DNA of 64,000 bases from Flavobacterium sp. Leaf82. GTDB lineage: Bacteria > Bacteroidota > Bacteroidia > Flavobacteriales > Flavobacteriaceae. The stretch's first letter is position 1; every line of letters starts with the position of its first letter. The notes below the pieces were generated by a model that saw only the letters and a list, made by a program, of their open reading frames with translations, was not told where the DNA came from and ran no database searches. The position numbers and the translations under genes are program-made. The stretch is from positions 186,001-250,000 of the forward strand of contig NZ_LMMA01000032.1 in assembly GCF_001422725.1 (NCBI RefSeq), given 5' to 3'. This document shows positions 33,645 through 42,966 of this stretch, piece after piece.

Positions 33645-34170
33645 TTTCAGATTCGACGTTAGATTGTAGAACAATAACTCTTTGCATCCATAGTCCATCA
33701 TTACTTGGATCTGTTTGCTCAAATGGGGCTGATGGTGGTACAGTAACTGATGGATTTAAAGTGAAAATTGTTTTAAAACCACAAGCTCTTGATACATATA
33801 CATTTTGACGTGTATAATTAAATTTAATCACATCTGTATTTATTGCAGCCGGATTTGCATTTCCGGAGTCTAAAATAAAACTATAAGTAACGGTGTCTGC
33901 ATCAGTTTTTAACGGAATGGAAACGGTGTTGCCACTGGTTAAATATTTTGTAATTTCTGTGCCGCTTTCGTTAAAAATAATTCCATTAGTTTGTCCTTCG
34001 CCAATTACCTTTAGATTAGTTAGATTTTTGGGTACTGTTGGAGCTGTAATATCAAAAAACGAAATCACTAATCTGGGAGTAGTGGGTGTATTTGCATCAC
34101 AAATATCATCTTTCTCACAACTGGATAAACCAAAAGTAAAGACTAATAGAAGAGAGATTATTTTTTTCAT
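33616..34170 (-). CDS. DUF6452 lipoprotein
   Basis: The 184-residue protein has a lipoprotein signal (TFGLSSC, Cys18). The mature part has a DDICDANTPTTPRLVISFFD start and a beta-sandwich-like body ending in a conserved Arg-Ala-Cys-Gly-Phe segment. It resembles the flavobacterial DUF6452 family found next to DUF6048. Ten bases separate it from rlmD, so rlmD, this gene and DUF6048 form one operon. Function unknown; likely envelope. Confidence 0.75.
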   Translation of the reverse strand: MKKIISLLLVFTFGLSSCEKDDICDANTPTTPRLVISFFDITAPTVPKNLTNLKVIGEGQTNGIIFNESGTEITKYLTSGNTVSIPLKTDADTVTYSFILDSGNANPAAINTDVIKFNYTRQNVYVSRACGFKTIFTLNPSVTVPPSAPFEQTDPSNDGLWMQRVIVLQSNVESENETHIKVLF

Positions 34171-34180
34171 TTAAATTTTG

Positions 34181-35593
34181 TTATCGAAGTTCTAAAAGTA
34201 CAACATTTTCGACATGATGCGTTTGCGGAAACATATCAACCGGTCTAACGCGGGTAACTTTATATTTCTCGTCCATTAAAGCTAAATCACGTGCTTGTGT
34301 TGCTGAATTACAACTTACATAAACTACTTTTTGAGGAGCAATTTTCAGGATTTGATCAATAACCGCGGCGTGCATACCATCTCTTGGCGGATCTGTAATG
34401 ATAACGTCTGGTTTACCGTGCTGTGCGATGAAACTCTCGTTAAATACGACTTTCATATCACCTACAAAAAACTCACAATTCGTAATATTATTGCGTTCTG
34501 CATTTGCTTTAGCATCTAAAATTGCTTCGGGAACACTTTCTACACCAATTACTTTTTTTGCTTTTTTAGAGACAAACTGAGCAATAGTTCCTGTTCCTGT
34601 ATATAAATCATAAACGGTTTCGTCTCCTGAAAGTCCGGCGAAATCACGTGTTATTTTATACAATTCATAAGCCTGATCAGAGTTGGTTTGGTAAAAAGAT
34701 TTAGCATTAATACTAAACTTCAAACCTTCCATTTCTTCAAGGATATAATCTCTTCCTTTATATAATTTGATGTTTTGATCGTAAATTGTATCGTTTTGTT
34801 TTGAATTTACGACATATTGCAAAGAGGTAATCTGAGGGAATTTTTCGTAAAGATGATCTAATAAAAGTTCACGATTTTTTTTATCATTTTCATAGAACTG
34901 AATCAAAACCATGATTTCACCAGTCGAAGCCGTACGAATCATAAAAGTTCTCAATAAACCGGATTGTTCTCTTGGATTAAAGAACGCTAGATTATGTTCG
35001 TTTGCAAAATCCCTGATTTCGTTTCTAATGGCATTAGACGGATCTTCCTGCAGGTAACATTTTTGAATGTCAAGAATTTTATCCCACATTTTTGGGATAT
35101 GAAATCCTAAAGCATTTCTGTTTCCTAAATCCTCAGTGCTTTCGATTTCTTTCTCTGTTAACCAACGGCTGTTCGAGAATGAAAACTCCATTTTATTTCT
35201 ATAGAAAAATTGTTTTTCTGAACCCAAAATAGTTTCGAATTCAGGAAGTTCAACTTTTCCTATACGCTGCAAATGATTTTTTACCTCGTTTTGTTTGTAA
35301 TACAGCTGTTGGCTGTATTTCATATTTTGCCATTTACATCCACCACAAACTCCAAAATGATCGCAAATAGGTTCAATGCGATGTTCTGATAATTCATGAA
35401 ATTTTACGGCTTTACCTTCATAATAGGCTTTTCTTTTCTTGAAAGTCTGCACGTCAACTACATCACCCGGAACCACGTTCGGGATAAAGATTACTTTTCC
35501 GTCAGGAGCTTTTGCTACTGATACTCCTTTTGCTCCGGCATCCAGAACCTGAATTTGATGAAAGACAACTTTGTCTGTATTTTTTCTTCCCAT
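34181..35593 (-). CDS. rlmD: 23S rRNA (uracil-1939-C5)-methyltransferase RlmD
   Basis: The ATG at 35593 gives 470 residues. An open frame from 35626 is excluded since a -7 element (35598-35605) would lie inside it. An N-terminal TRAM domain is followed by the 4Fe-4S cysteines (CDHFGVCGGC, with a later Cys in LDIQKCYL), then a Rossmann methyltransferase part with YDLYTGTGTIAQFVS, DPPRDGMHAAVI and SCNSATQARDLALM, the catalytic Cys region. The family uses SAM to make m5U1939. Confidence 0.92.
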   Translation of the reverse strand: MGRKNTDKVVFHQIQVLDAGAKGVSVAKAPDGKVIFIPNVVPGDVVDVQTFKKRKAYYEGKAVKFHELSEHRIEPICDHFGVCGGCKWQNMKYSQQLYYKQNEVKNHLQRIGKVELPEFETILGSEKQFFYRNKMEFSFSNSRWLTEKEIESTEDLGNRNALGFHIPKMWDKILDIQKCYLQEDPSNAIRNEIRDFANEHNLAFFNPREQSGLLRTFMIRTASTGEIMVLIQFYENDKKNRELLLDHLYEKFPQITSLQYVVNSKQNDTIYDQNIKLYKGRDYILEEMEGLKFSINAKSFYQTNSDQAYELYKITRDFAGLSGDETVYDLYTGTGTIAQFVSKKAKKVIGVESVPEAILDAKANAERNNITNCEFFVGDMKVVFNESFIAQHGKPDVIITDPPRDGMHAAVIDQILKIAPQKVVYVSCNSATQARDLALMDEKYKVTRVRPVDMFPQTHHVENVVLLELR

Positions 35594-35597
35594 AGCG

Positions 35598-35605
35598 CAA
35601 AAATA
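35598..35605 (-). promoter_or_regulatory. Candidate -7 element giving a leaderless rlmD transcript
   Basis: Minus strand TATTTTTG matches TAnnTTTG; its G is five bases before the ATG at 35593, so transcription would start at or next to the start codon. Confidence 0.55.
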
Positions 35606-35751
35606 AGGGTTTGTAAACTTTTTCAAATTTAATTTTTCAAATATTTTATCAAATTGTTTAATTTATTATTTTAATTGACTTTAAAAGTTAACTTTGTTTT
35701 TAGCAATTCGCCCAAATCTGCTATTTTTAATTTATAGATTGTTATGTTTTT

Positions 35752-36801
35752 ATGAAGTTGTATCATAATCTTTCACAAATTAGCTTTTTGAAAAAAAGTT
35801 ATGCGTTCAAATTTTTATTTGTTGCATTTATAGGAATACATATTCCCCTTATCGGAATTTTGTTTTTTGTCCTTTATTATAACCATAGTGTTTCGCCTAC
35901 TTCGATTTTGGTTTTTTCTCTAATTATGACTTTACTGGCTACTTTGATAACACTGGTGGTTTTAAATCAGCTTATTAAGCCTATTTCTATTGCTTCAAAA
36001 TCATTAGATGATTACAGGAATAATAGAAAACTGTCAATTTTACCAACAGAATATACGGATGAAGCCGGATTGCTGTTGTGTAATATTCAGGAATCTATTT
36101 ATGAGGCCGAAAGTTTTATAAACGAGAAACAGGATTTGATTTATATGCTTTCGCACGATTTAAAAAATTTTGCAGGAAATCCTCAGGGTCTGGCAAAATT
36201 AATTATAAGTGAACATCCATCTGATTCGATCACACAATTGGCAGAACTTATTTGTGAATCGACCAATTTACAATTCCGATACATCGAAAATTTTATCAAA
36301 TTATTGCAGGAACAGGATCGTGTAGTAAAAGGGAATCAGGAAATAAGAACGATTTTATTTCCGGGAATTTTGCCTTTTATTAATGAACAGGTCGAACAGC
36401 GTTTGATAGATAAAAATATAAAATTAAATTTAACTTTAGAGCTTGTCGAAGCTAAACTAAGGCTTGATGAAGGTTTGCTGATTCAGGTTTTGGTAAATTT
36501 AATTAGTAACGCAATCAAATTTTCTTATTTCGACAGTGAAGTTAAGGTTCGGATTTACAATGAAAATTCTAAACTAATCATTACTGTTGCTGATAAAGGA
36601 ATTGGTTTTGATAAAAATCAGATTGATGAATTATTCAAGAAATTTACCAAAATGAGCCGATTGGGAACTGCAAACGAATCTTCGACCGGAATTGGTTTAT
36701 ATTTATGTAAAAAGATCATCGAAAAAAATAAAGGAAAACTTAGTGCAACAAGTGAAGGCAAAAACAAAGGTGCCGAATTTAGAATTGAGTTTGAAATTTA
36801 A
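35752..36801 (+). CDS. Sensor histidine kinase
   Basis: The 349-residue protein has two membrane spans (about 20-42 and 52-72) with almost no periplasmic loop, so it probably senses in the membrane. A HAMP-like linker leads to the H-box SHDLKNFAGN (near 135). The N-box LVNLISNAIKFS and G-boxes DKGIGFDKN and STGIGLYLCKKIIEK follow. No response regulator gene is adjacent. It ends in a bidirectional terminator. Confidence 0.88.
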   Translation: MKLYHNLSQISFLKKSYAFKFLFVAFIGIHIPLIGILFFVLYYNHSVSPTSILVFSLIMTLLATLITLVVLNQLIKPISIASKSLDDYRNNRKLSILPTEYTDEAGLLLCNIQESIYEAESFINEKQDLIYMLSHDLKNFAGNPQGLAKLIISEHPSDSITQLAELICESTNLQFRYIENFIKLLQEQDRVVKGNQEIRTILFPGILPFINEQVEQRLIDKNIKLNLTLELVEAKLRLDEGLLIQVLVNLISNAIKFSYFDSEVKVRIYNENSKLIITVADKGIGFDKNQIDELFKKFTKMSRLGTANESSTGIGLYLCKKIIEKNKGKLSATSEGKNKGAEFRIEFEI

Positions 36802-36820
36802 TGTGTCACTATAAAAAATA

Positions 36821-36860
36821 AAAAATCCTCGTTTTAGTTTATACTGAAACGAGGATTTTT
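36821..36860. terminator. Bidirectional terminator between convergent genes
   Basis: A 14-bp perfect stem (36821-36834 with 36847-36860), A run before and T run after, lies between the kinase and the convergent reductase gene. Confidence 0.85.
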
Positions 36861-36896
36861 ATTTGAATGTATTTATAAATCAGTTTTCTTTAAAAC

Positions 36897-37883
36897 TTAC
36901 CAAAGCTGATGTACAGAAGGCTTAATATATTCTTCGTAGATATTATTCATTGCAGCAATTTTTTCAGCAGTTAATTCCGGTAAATCATAAACAGATAAAT
37001 TAGACAACACATGATTTGCTGTCGAAGCTCCGGGAATAATACAGCTGATATCTTTAAAACTTAAAATCCATTGTAGGGCAATAGGAGCAAGGTTTGTGGT
37101 TTCAGGAAATAATGCTTTTAGTTTTTCAACGGCTTTTAAACCCAATTCATAGTCTATTCCTGAAAAAGTTTCTCCTTTATCAAAAGCATCTCCGTTGCGA
37201 TTAAAATTACGATGATCCTGAGGGTCAAAAGTAGTTTTTACATCAAATTTACCAGTTAAAAGTCCGCTTGCTAAAGGAACTCTCGCAATAATCCCAATAT
37301 CTTTCTTTCTGGCTTCAGAGAAAAATAACTGAGAAGGACGTTGACGAAACAAATTAAAAATAATCTGTACTGTTGTTACATTCGAATATTCAATTGCTTT
37401 CAGGGCTTCTTCGACTTTTTCTACGCTAACACCCAGATTCAAAATTTTGCCCTGATCTTTTAAGCGATCAAAAAGCTCAAAAATTTCAGGTCGGTAAAAA
37501 ACTTCGTTAGGAGGACAGTGCAGCTGAATTAGATCCAGTGTTTCTAATCCCATTCTTTTTAAACTGTCTTCGACAAATTTCTGCAGTACTTTTGGCTGGT
37601 AACCTTCACTAACGTGAGGATTAATATGGCGCCCGCATTTTGTAGCAACATATATGCGTTCAGACCTTGAACGAACAACTCTTCCAACAGCTGTTTCGCT
37701 TAATCCGTTTTCATAAACATCTGCAGTGTCAATAAAATTTACACCATTGTCAATTGCAGTATTCAAAAGTTCGTCTGCGGTTTTATTATCAAAAGCAGAT
37801 CCCCATTTTCCTCCAACTTGCCAGGTGCCAAGTGAGATTTCGGATATATTGAAGTTTGTTTTTCCTAGTTTTCTGTAGATCAT
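36897..37883 (-). CDS. Aldo/keto reductase
   Basis: The 328-residue protein has the AKR fold signature: DTADVYENGLSE with the Tyr of the catalytic tetrad, VATKCGRH with the Lys, IQLHCPPNE with the His, and the early Asp (VNFIDTADV). The C-terminal CIIPGASTANHVLSNL contacts the NADPH phosphate. It is most like the YajO/Tas-type reductases; the substrate is unknown. Confidence 0.9.
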   Translation of the reverse strand: MIYRKLGKTNFNISEISLGTWQVGGKWGSAFDNKTADELLNTAIDNGVNFIDTADVYENGLSETAVGRVVRSRSERIYVATKCGRHINPHVSEGYQPKVLQKFVEDSLKRMGLETLDLIQLHCPPNEVFYRPEIFELFDRLKDQGKILNLGVSVEKVEEALKAIEYSNVTTVQIIFNLFRQRPSQLFFSEARKKDIGIIARVPLASGLLTGKFDVKTTFDPQDHRNFNRNGDAFDKGETFSGIDYELGLKAVEKLKALFPETTNLAPIALQWILSFKDISCIIPGASTANHVLSNLSVYDLPELTAEKIAAMNNIYEEYIKPSVHQLW

Positions 37884-37913
37884 TTTTTTTAAGGTTCAAA
37901 GGTTTTTTGTAGA

Positions 37914-37931
37914 GACGCACAGCAGTGCGTC
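37914..37931. repeat. Small GC-rich hairpin in repeat-bearing gap
   Basis: A perfect 7-bp stem GACGCAC/GTGCGTC with an AGCA loop is followed by six T on the plus strand. No plus-strand gene ends here, so I treat it as part of the intergenic repeat set. Confidence 0.5.
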
Positions 37932-37954
37932 TTTTTTGTACCCGTAGATTTTTT

Positions 37955-38058
37955 AAGATGCTAAGTTTTCTAAGGTTCTGAGTTACTAGGTTTTTTTAAG
38001 ATATTTTTCAAAATAAATCTTAGCAACTTAGTAACTCAGAACCTTAGAAACTTTTTTT
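37955..38058. repeat. 8-nt periodic hairpin repeat block, second copy
   Basis: A perfect 22-bp inverted repeat (37967-37988 with 38029-38050, 40-base spacer) is built of octamers, on the right arm CTTAGCAA, CTTAGTAA, CTCAGAAC and CTTAGAAA. The words are the same as at 30,838-30,877. It lies just after the cysM stop and would form a hairpin in that transcript. Confidence 0.85.
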
Positions 38059-38945
38059 CAATCAAATAAATCCGAAGACAAATATCGATCGCCACGATCG
38101 CAGATAACGGCAACTATTACTCCTGATTCAAGTTGTTCTGCAATTTTTAGGGCAACGGCAACAGAACCTCCGCTGCTCATTCCTGCAAAAACACCTTCTT
38201 CGAGGGCTAATCTTTTGGTCATTTGACGGGCTTCTTCTTCGCTGACATCTATAACAGAGTCCACTTTTGAGGCATCAAATATTTTAGGCAGGTATTCTTG
38301 TGGCCATTTGCGGATTCCCGGAATCTGGGATCCGTCGCTTGGTTGTGCGCCAATAATTTGAATTGCCGGATTTTTTTCTTTTAAATAAGTCGAAGTTCCT
38401 ATGATAGTTCCGGTTGTTCCCATTGCCGAAACAAAATGGGTTACAGTTCCGTCAGTATCATTCCAGATTTCAGGACCTGTAGTTTTATAGTGCGCTTTCC
38501 AGTTGTCATCATTTGCAAATTGATTTAGCATGATATAACCGCCATCTGCTACTTTTTTGTCGGCGTAGTCCCTTGAACCAATAATTCCTTCGCTTGCAGG
38601 CGTTAAAATCACCGTAGCGCCATAAGCACGCATTGTTTGAGTTCTTTCTTTTGTAGAATCTTCCGGCAGGATCAGTTCGATCTCTATCTGAAACAATTGT
38701 GCGATCATCGCCAGGGCAATTCCGGTATTACCGCTTGTTGCTTCAATTAGTTTATCGCCTTTTTTAATATCGCCTCTTTCAAGGGCAGCAGCAATCATGT
38801 TGTAAGCAGCTCTGTCTTTTACGCTTCCGCCGGGATTATTTCCTTCTAACTTTAGTAAAAGTTTTACATTTTTATTTTTAACCAGATTGACAGTTTCCAT
38901 CAACGGAGTATTTCCAATCAGGTTAAGCAATTTCTGTGCGTTCAT
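38058..38945 (-). CDS. cysM: Cysteine synthase CysM (O-acetylserine sulfhydrylase B)
   Basis: The 295-residue protein has the fold-type II PLP motif: LEGNNPGGSVKDRAAYNMI with the PLP lysine, EATSGNTGIALAM, and GTTGTIIGTSTYLKE for phosphate binding. It makes cysteine from O-acetylserine and sulfide or thiosulfate. Its ATG overlaps the cysE stop (ATGA), so both steps of cysteine synthesis are made from one transcript. Confidence 0.93.
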   Translation of the reverse strand: MNAQKLLNLIGNTPLMETVNLVKNKNVKLLLKLEGNNPGGSVKDRAAYNMIAAALERGDIKKGDKLIEATSGNTGIALAMIAQLFQIEIELILPEDSTKERTQTMRAYGATVILTPASEGIIGSRDYADKKVADGGYIMLNQFANDDNWKAHYKTTGPEIWNDTDGTVTHFVSAMGTTGTIIGTSTYLKEKNPAIQIIGAQPSDGSQIPGIRKWPQEYLPKIFDASKVDSVIDVSEEEARQMTKRLALEEGVFAGMSSGGSVAVALKIAEQLESGVIVAVICDRGDRYLSSDLFD

Positions 38946-39733
38946 TTTATTTCTTTTATTTTAACTTCAGTTGTAGTTGTGTTGGTTACAATAGAACCTT
39001 CGGGGATTGATTTGGTAACCCAGGCATTTCCTCCCACGATACTGTTTTTGCCAATAATAGTTCCGCCTCCTAAAATTGTCGCATTCGCATAAATGCAAAC
39101 ATTTGCTTCTACAGTTGGGTGCCTTTTTGCATTTTTCATTTCTTTGCTTACGCTCAAAGCTCCCAGAGTAACACCCTGATAAATTTTTACATGTTTTTTA
39201 ATCACTGTCGTTTCACCAATAACAATTCCTGTTGCGTGATCAATAAAAAATGGCGAAGCAATATCTGCGCCTGCATGAATATCAGTTCCGGTGATTCTAT
39301 GTGCATATTCGCTCATTAATCTTGAAAATAACAATAAATCGAGCTGATACAATTCGTGGCTCAGTCTGTAAATTGCAATTGCAAAAAAACCGGGATAGCC
39401 CAAATAAACTTCATCGATACTATTTGATGCAGGATCGTTTTCTAAAATATAGGCTGCATCCTGATTTAGTTTTTCGAGAACTCCGGGTAATTTTTCCAAA
39501 TATCTGTCCCAGATTGATTCGCATAAGTTTTGTGGTTTTTTGCAGGCTAAAACGGCAATTTCTTTAAAGCAAATTTCAAGTTCATCGATACTTTTGTCTA
39601 AATCTGCATTCGAATCAAAAAGGGTGTAGAAAAGCTTCTCGGTAAAATCTTCAGTTTTGGTTTTGATTCCGTAGTTTATATTTGAATGGCTTTTTAAAGC
39701 TTTGATATTTTGTATGATAGTCTCTTTGGTCAC
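38942..39733 (-). CDS. cysE: Serine O-acetyltransferase
   Basis: The 263-residue protein has an N-terminal helical domain and a left-handed beta-helix of hexapeptide repeats with TGTDIHAGADIASPFFIDH, TGIVIGETTVIKK and GVTLGA. It uses acetyl-CoA to make O-acetylserine, the substrate of the next enzyme. It is the first gene of the cysE-cysM pair with a 4-base overlap. Form and length fit the EpsC/SrpH-type SATs. Confidence 0.9.
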   Translation of the reverse strand: MTKETIIQNIKALKSHSNINYGIKTKTEDFTEKLFYTLFDSNADLDKSIDELEICFKEIAVLACKKPQNLCESIWDRYLEKLPGVLEKLNQDAAYILENDPASNSIDEVYLGYPGFFAIAIYRLSHELYQLDLLLFSRLMSEYAHRITGTDIHAGADIASPFFIDHATGIVIGETTVIKKHVKIYQGVTLGALSVSKEMKNAKRHPTVEANVCIYANATILGGGTIIGKNSIVGGNAWVTKSIPEGSIVTNTTTTEVKIKEIK

Positions 39734-39922
39734 AATTGTAAAATTGAGTGGATAATTTAAAACGCTAAAAGTAGTGCGTTTTTTGTAAATAAGGACACGA
39801 ATTCCCTAAAGAAATTTTGTTCTGAAAATTGTATTTGTGATAAAAAAAAGAAATTTAAGTCAGTATTTTTTATATGATTCTTAAGAAGTTAAATGCGTAA
39901 ATTAGCCAGTAAAAATTATAAA

Positions 39923-40624
39923 ATGAAAAATAATTCGACTTTTAAAAGTGCTATTTCTAATCTTTCTTTTCCTGAAAGTGAGAAAATTTGGGGAAAATCT
40001 ATTCACGATCCTATTTTAGGGCTTATAATTAAAGATTATCCTGCTTTTAATGATAGTGATTGTATTGCGGTAAAAGAGTTGAATGAATATCGCCAAAAAT
40101 ACGTATCGAACTATTTATCTACAGAAATTGGAACATTGTCTGATCTTGAAAAAAGTGTAATCACATCTCTTAAAGAAGATAAATCAATAGTAAGCATTGT
40201 TGAAGATGAAGAAGAGAAAAGAAGTTTTGGTCAAAAAATCGCTGATAAAGTTGCAGACTTTGGCGGAAGCTGGACTTTTATTATTTCGTTTTTACTTTTT
40301 ATAATCGTCTGGATTGGTGCCAATGTTTATATTCTGGTCAACAAAGGTTTTGATCCTTATCCGTTTATTTTGCTGAATTTGATTTTGTCTTGTATTGCTG
40401 CATTGCAAGCTCCGGTAATTATGATGAGTCAAAACCGTCAGGAAGAAAAAGATCGAAACCGTGCTAAAAAAGATTATATGATTAACCTGAAATCTGAATT
40501 GGAAATTAGAATGATCCATGATAAAATTGATCATTTGATTATGCATCAGCAACAAGAATTAATTGAAATCCAGAAAGTACAAATCGAAATGATGAACGAT
40601 ATTCTGAATCAGATTAAAAAATAA
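39923..40624 (+). CDS. DUF1003 membrane protein
   Basis: I use ATG 39923 (233 residues); an ATG at 39893 is in frame and possible. The front has two lysine-rich helices. Two membrane spans near the centre are linked by KGFDPYPFILLN, followed by the diagnostic LQAPVIMMSQNRQEEKDRNR and a long helical tail (about 190-233). This is the DUF1003 layout. The function of the family is unknown to me. Confidence 0.8.
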   Translation: MKNNSTFKSAISNLSFPESEKIWGKSIHDPILGLIIKDYPAFNDSDCIAVKELNEYRQKYVSNYLSTEIGTLSDLEKSVITSLKEDKSIVSIVEDEEEKRSFGQKIADKVADFGGSWTFIISFLLFIIVWIGANVYILVNKGFDPYPFILLNLILSCIAALQAPVIMMSQNRQEEKDRNRAKKDYMINLKSELEIRMIHDKIDHLIMHQQQELIEIQKVQIEMMNDILNQIKK

Positions 40625-41015
40625 ATTCTTACAAAAATAAAGTTTTAATACCTCTTTTGAATTTTGTTATTAGATATCAAAAAATGATATTTTATGAACA
40701 GGATTTTCAAGAGGTTTTTTATTTGGAATATCATTATAAATAAAATGTTTAATTTAAAATGTATAAATTTTAAAACAGAATTTAAGATTTTGAAACTATA
40801 AAATAACAGCGTAAAAAGTAAGAATAAAATAGCTTAAAAACAGACTTTTGAATTTATGGTTTAAAGCTGTTTTTAACACAAGAAAAACGATATGTTTTTC
40901 TGGATTTTAAAAGTTGGTTTTTATTTAATGGAATAAAAAAAAACGTGTTATGATTTAAAGAGAGTAGAACTACTATTTTAAAGTTTCATACTTTTGAATT
41001 CTGATCTATTTAAAT
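40625..41015. other. AT-rich gap with two hairpins and no clear gene
   Basis: The 391 bases hold no convincing coding frame. Two simple hairpins occur: a 10-bp stem at 40834-40843 with 40867-40876 and an 8-bp stem at 40881-40888 with 40894-40901. They may belong to a small RNA or a leader; nothing proves it. Confidence 0.4.
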
Positions 41016-41201
41016 ATGAAAGCTTTTAAAATTTTAATAATGATTCTTGCGATTTCGGTTGCGTTATACGAGCAGGTTTCAGCAGAAAAAAATATCTATA
41101 TAATGGTAATTGCAATTGCGGTTTTCATGTATGGAATGATGCAGTTGAGTGCAAAAACACCAAGTAAAAATCAAGAAAAAGAAGAACACGATGTTGACTA
41201 A
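41016..41201 (+). CDS. Small membrane protein ahead of the Smr gene
   Basis: The 61-residue protein has two short hydrophobic spans (about 4-20 and 27-45) and a charged tail. It overlaps the Smr-domain gene by 11 bases and so is translationally coupled to it. No family was recognised. Confidence 0.6.
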   Translation: MKAFKILIMILAISVALYEQVSAEKNIYIMVIAIAVFMYGMMQLSAKTPSKNQEKEEHDVD

Positions 41202-41742
41202 AGGAGATAAGGTTTCCGTCCTGGACGAAGCCATAAACGGAACAGTAGTTTCTGTAAAAGATAAAGAAGTTTTGATAGAAACTGAGGATGGATTCATGAT
41301 GACATTTTTTGTCAATGAATTGCTTAAAATTCAGGATTCCAGTAATTTAATGAATTCTATTAAAAGAATTGATTTAGATGAGATTACAAAAGAGAAAACA
41401 GAGCCAAAACCGAGAAGTTTTGTCAAGGAAAAGAAGGATAAACGTGAAATAGCGGCTCCGGAATTTGATTTGCATATTGAAAAACTGGTTCCTAATAAAC
41501 GCGGAATGTCAAATTATGATATCCTGACTTTACAAACTGAAACTGCAAAAAGACACATTGAATTTGCGATCAGAAACAGGATTCCAAAAATTGTTTTTAT
41601 TCATGGTGTTGGCGAAGGAATTCTAAAAGCAGAACTTGATTTTTTATTAGGCCGTTATGACGGAATTGATTTTCAGGATGCCAATTATCAAAAATATGGC
41701 TTAGGTGCCACTGAAGTTTATTTTAGACAAAACAATAAATAA
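41191..41742 (+). CDS. Smr-domain protein (DUF2027-like)
   Basis: The ATG at 41191 gives 183 residues. An open frame from 41149 is not used because its start region is inside the upstream gene. The N-terminal part is a small beta-rich domain (KGDKVSVLDEAINGTVVSV). The C-terminal part is an Smr domain with EFDLHIEKLV and KIVFIHGVGEGILKAEL, the HGxGxG motif of MutS2-type nicking or RNA cleavage domains. A terminator follows. Confidence 0.82.
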   Translation: MLTKGDKVSVLDEAINGTVVSVKDKEVLIETEDGFMMTFFVNELLKIQDSSNLMNSIKRIDLDEITKEKTEPKPRSFVKEKKDKREIAAPEFDLHIEKLVPNKRGMSNYDILTLQTETAKRHIEFAIRNRIPKIVFIHGVGEGILKAELDFLLGRYDGIDFQDANYQKYGLGATEVYFRQNNK

Positions 41743-41781
41743 TTTGTTTTTTTAAGTCTTGGTTCGTTACTTTTTAAGCAT

Positions 41782-41845
41782 AAAAAAACGTCTGTTTTTC
41801 TTTCTAATTCCATATTGAAATTAGCTTGAAAAACAGACGTTTTTT
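41782..41845. terminator. Bidirectional terminator between convergent genes
   Basis: Arms near 41782-41799 and 41828-41845 pair over about 17 bases (AAAACGTCTGTTTTT and its complement) with T and A runs outside. Confidence 0.8.
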
Positions 41846-41889
41846 GTAGGATATAAAATCGTATTTCATATCCGTATATTAATTATAAA

Positions 41890-42879
41890 TTACGGCGCAA
41901 TTGTAGTTACTGTTCCTAATAAAAATGTAGTTGCCAGTTTAAAAGTACTGTTCCCTTTTTGAAGAGTTGCATTTCTAAGAACAACTTTATGTCTAAAAAC
42001 TTTAAGGTCGTTTGTCGTCGTAACTTCAATTATTCCACTTACATTTACTGCCCCGTCCTGACCAAACCATGTCTCTAATATTGCAGGTGTTGTTGGTGTT
42101 TTTTCTGTACAAAAATAACTTTGAGTGTCTGCCGGCAAAGCACCGCTATACGTTCTGTAATAAAGTTTATTTGCACCGTTTGCATTGATTAAATTAGTTC
42201 TTGGTTTACCTGTAGGAGTGGCTTCATTTACAATCAAACCATCGGCTAAGTTTTCAAGAACTAAAGAAGATACCGTATTATCGTTGTAAATTTTCTTTGT
42301 ATCCGGACAGTAATCTGCATTTTCATCTGTAAAACTTACTACTACCGGAGTAACGGTTGTTTTAAAATCACCAAAACTAAATTCTTCTTCAACCTGTGGT
42401 CCTGAAGGTTTCAAAAAGGTAATGTTTTTAAAAGTGATATTATGAGTATATCCTGTAATTTTAGTACTACCATCGTCTGCAGTAGTAAAATCTTGTGTAG
42501 TAACGATTACTATTTGTCCTGCGGTTGCCTGCCATTCTTCTGTTACTTTTGGTGATGTTGGCGGTATTGCCCCACAAATATTTGCCGTAGCGACAGTACC
42601 ATCATAAGCCCTGTACACAACACGATACGTTGTATTGTCAATATCATAAATTAAAGGTGTATTTGCTACTGTTGGATCATTGATAATTTTATCGTCTGGT
42701 AATTGAATCAGCAAAGATTCCTGAGATTTTAGTCTGTATATTAGATTATTGGTCAGCGGATCACAGCTTTGAGATACAATGCTCGTATCATCAAAATCAA
42801 TTGTGTCTACTTTTAAATCACCGTCATCGCAGCCGTTTAGTAATAGCGCGAATAATAGAAGGCTTGCATATTTTTTCAT
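41890..42879 (-). CDS. Cell surface lipoprotein of unknown function
   Basis: The ATG at 42879 gives 329 residues; a longer frame from 42954 would overlap the divergent promoter. The signal has Cys17 (LFALLLNGC), followed by Asp-rich DDGDLKVDT as often seen in surface-exported lipoproteins of Bacteroidota. The mature part has two similar beta-rich halves, each starting with a Cys and a conserved YRxYxG-type strand (YRVVYRAYDGT, KLYYRTYSGA). No enzyme motif is visible. Confidence 0.7.
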   Translation of the reverse strand: MKKYASLLLFALLLNGCDDGDLKVDTIDFDDTSIVSQSCDPLTNNLIYRLKSQESLLIQLPDDKIINDPTVANTPLIYDIDNTTYRVVYRAYDGTVATANICGAIPPTSPKVTEEWQATAGQIVIVTTQDFTTADDGSTKITGYTHNITFKNITFLKPSGPQVEEEFSFGDFKTTVTPVVVSFTDENADYCPDTKKIYNDNTVSSLVLENLADGLIVNEATPTGKPRTNLINANGANKLYYRTYSGALPADTQSYFCTEKTPTTPAILETWFGQDGAVNVSGIIEVTTTNDLKVFRHKVVLRNATLQKGNSTFKLATTFLLGTVTTIAP

Positions 42880-42953
42880 CGTAATTTTATTTGACGTCAA
42901 AAATAGTGAAAAATTTCGCAAATGATATTTAAGATTAGACAATTGATATTTCA

Positions 42954-42961
42954 TAACTTTG
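42954..42961 (+). promoter_or_regulatory. Candidate -7 element for the cysteine desulfurase gene, probably leaderless
   Basis: TAACTTTG matches TAnnTTTG, with its G six bases before the ATG at 42967. Confidence 0.55.
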
Positions 42962-42966
42962 CACTA

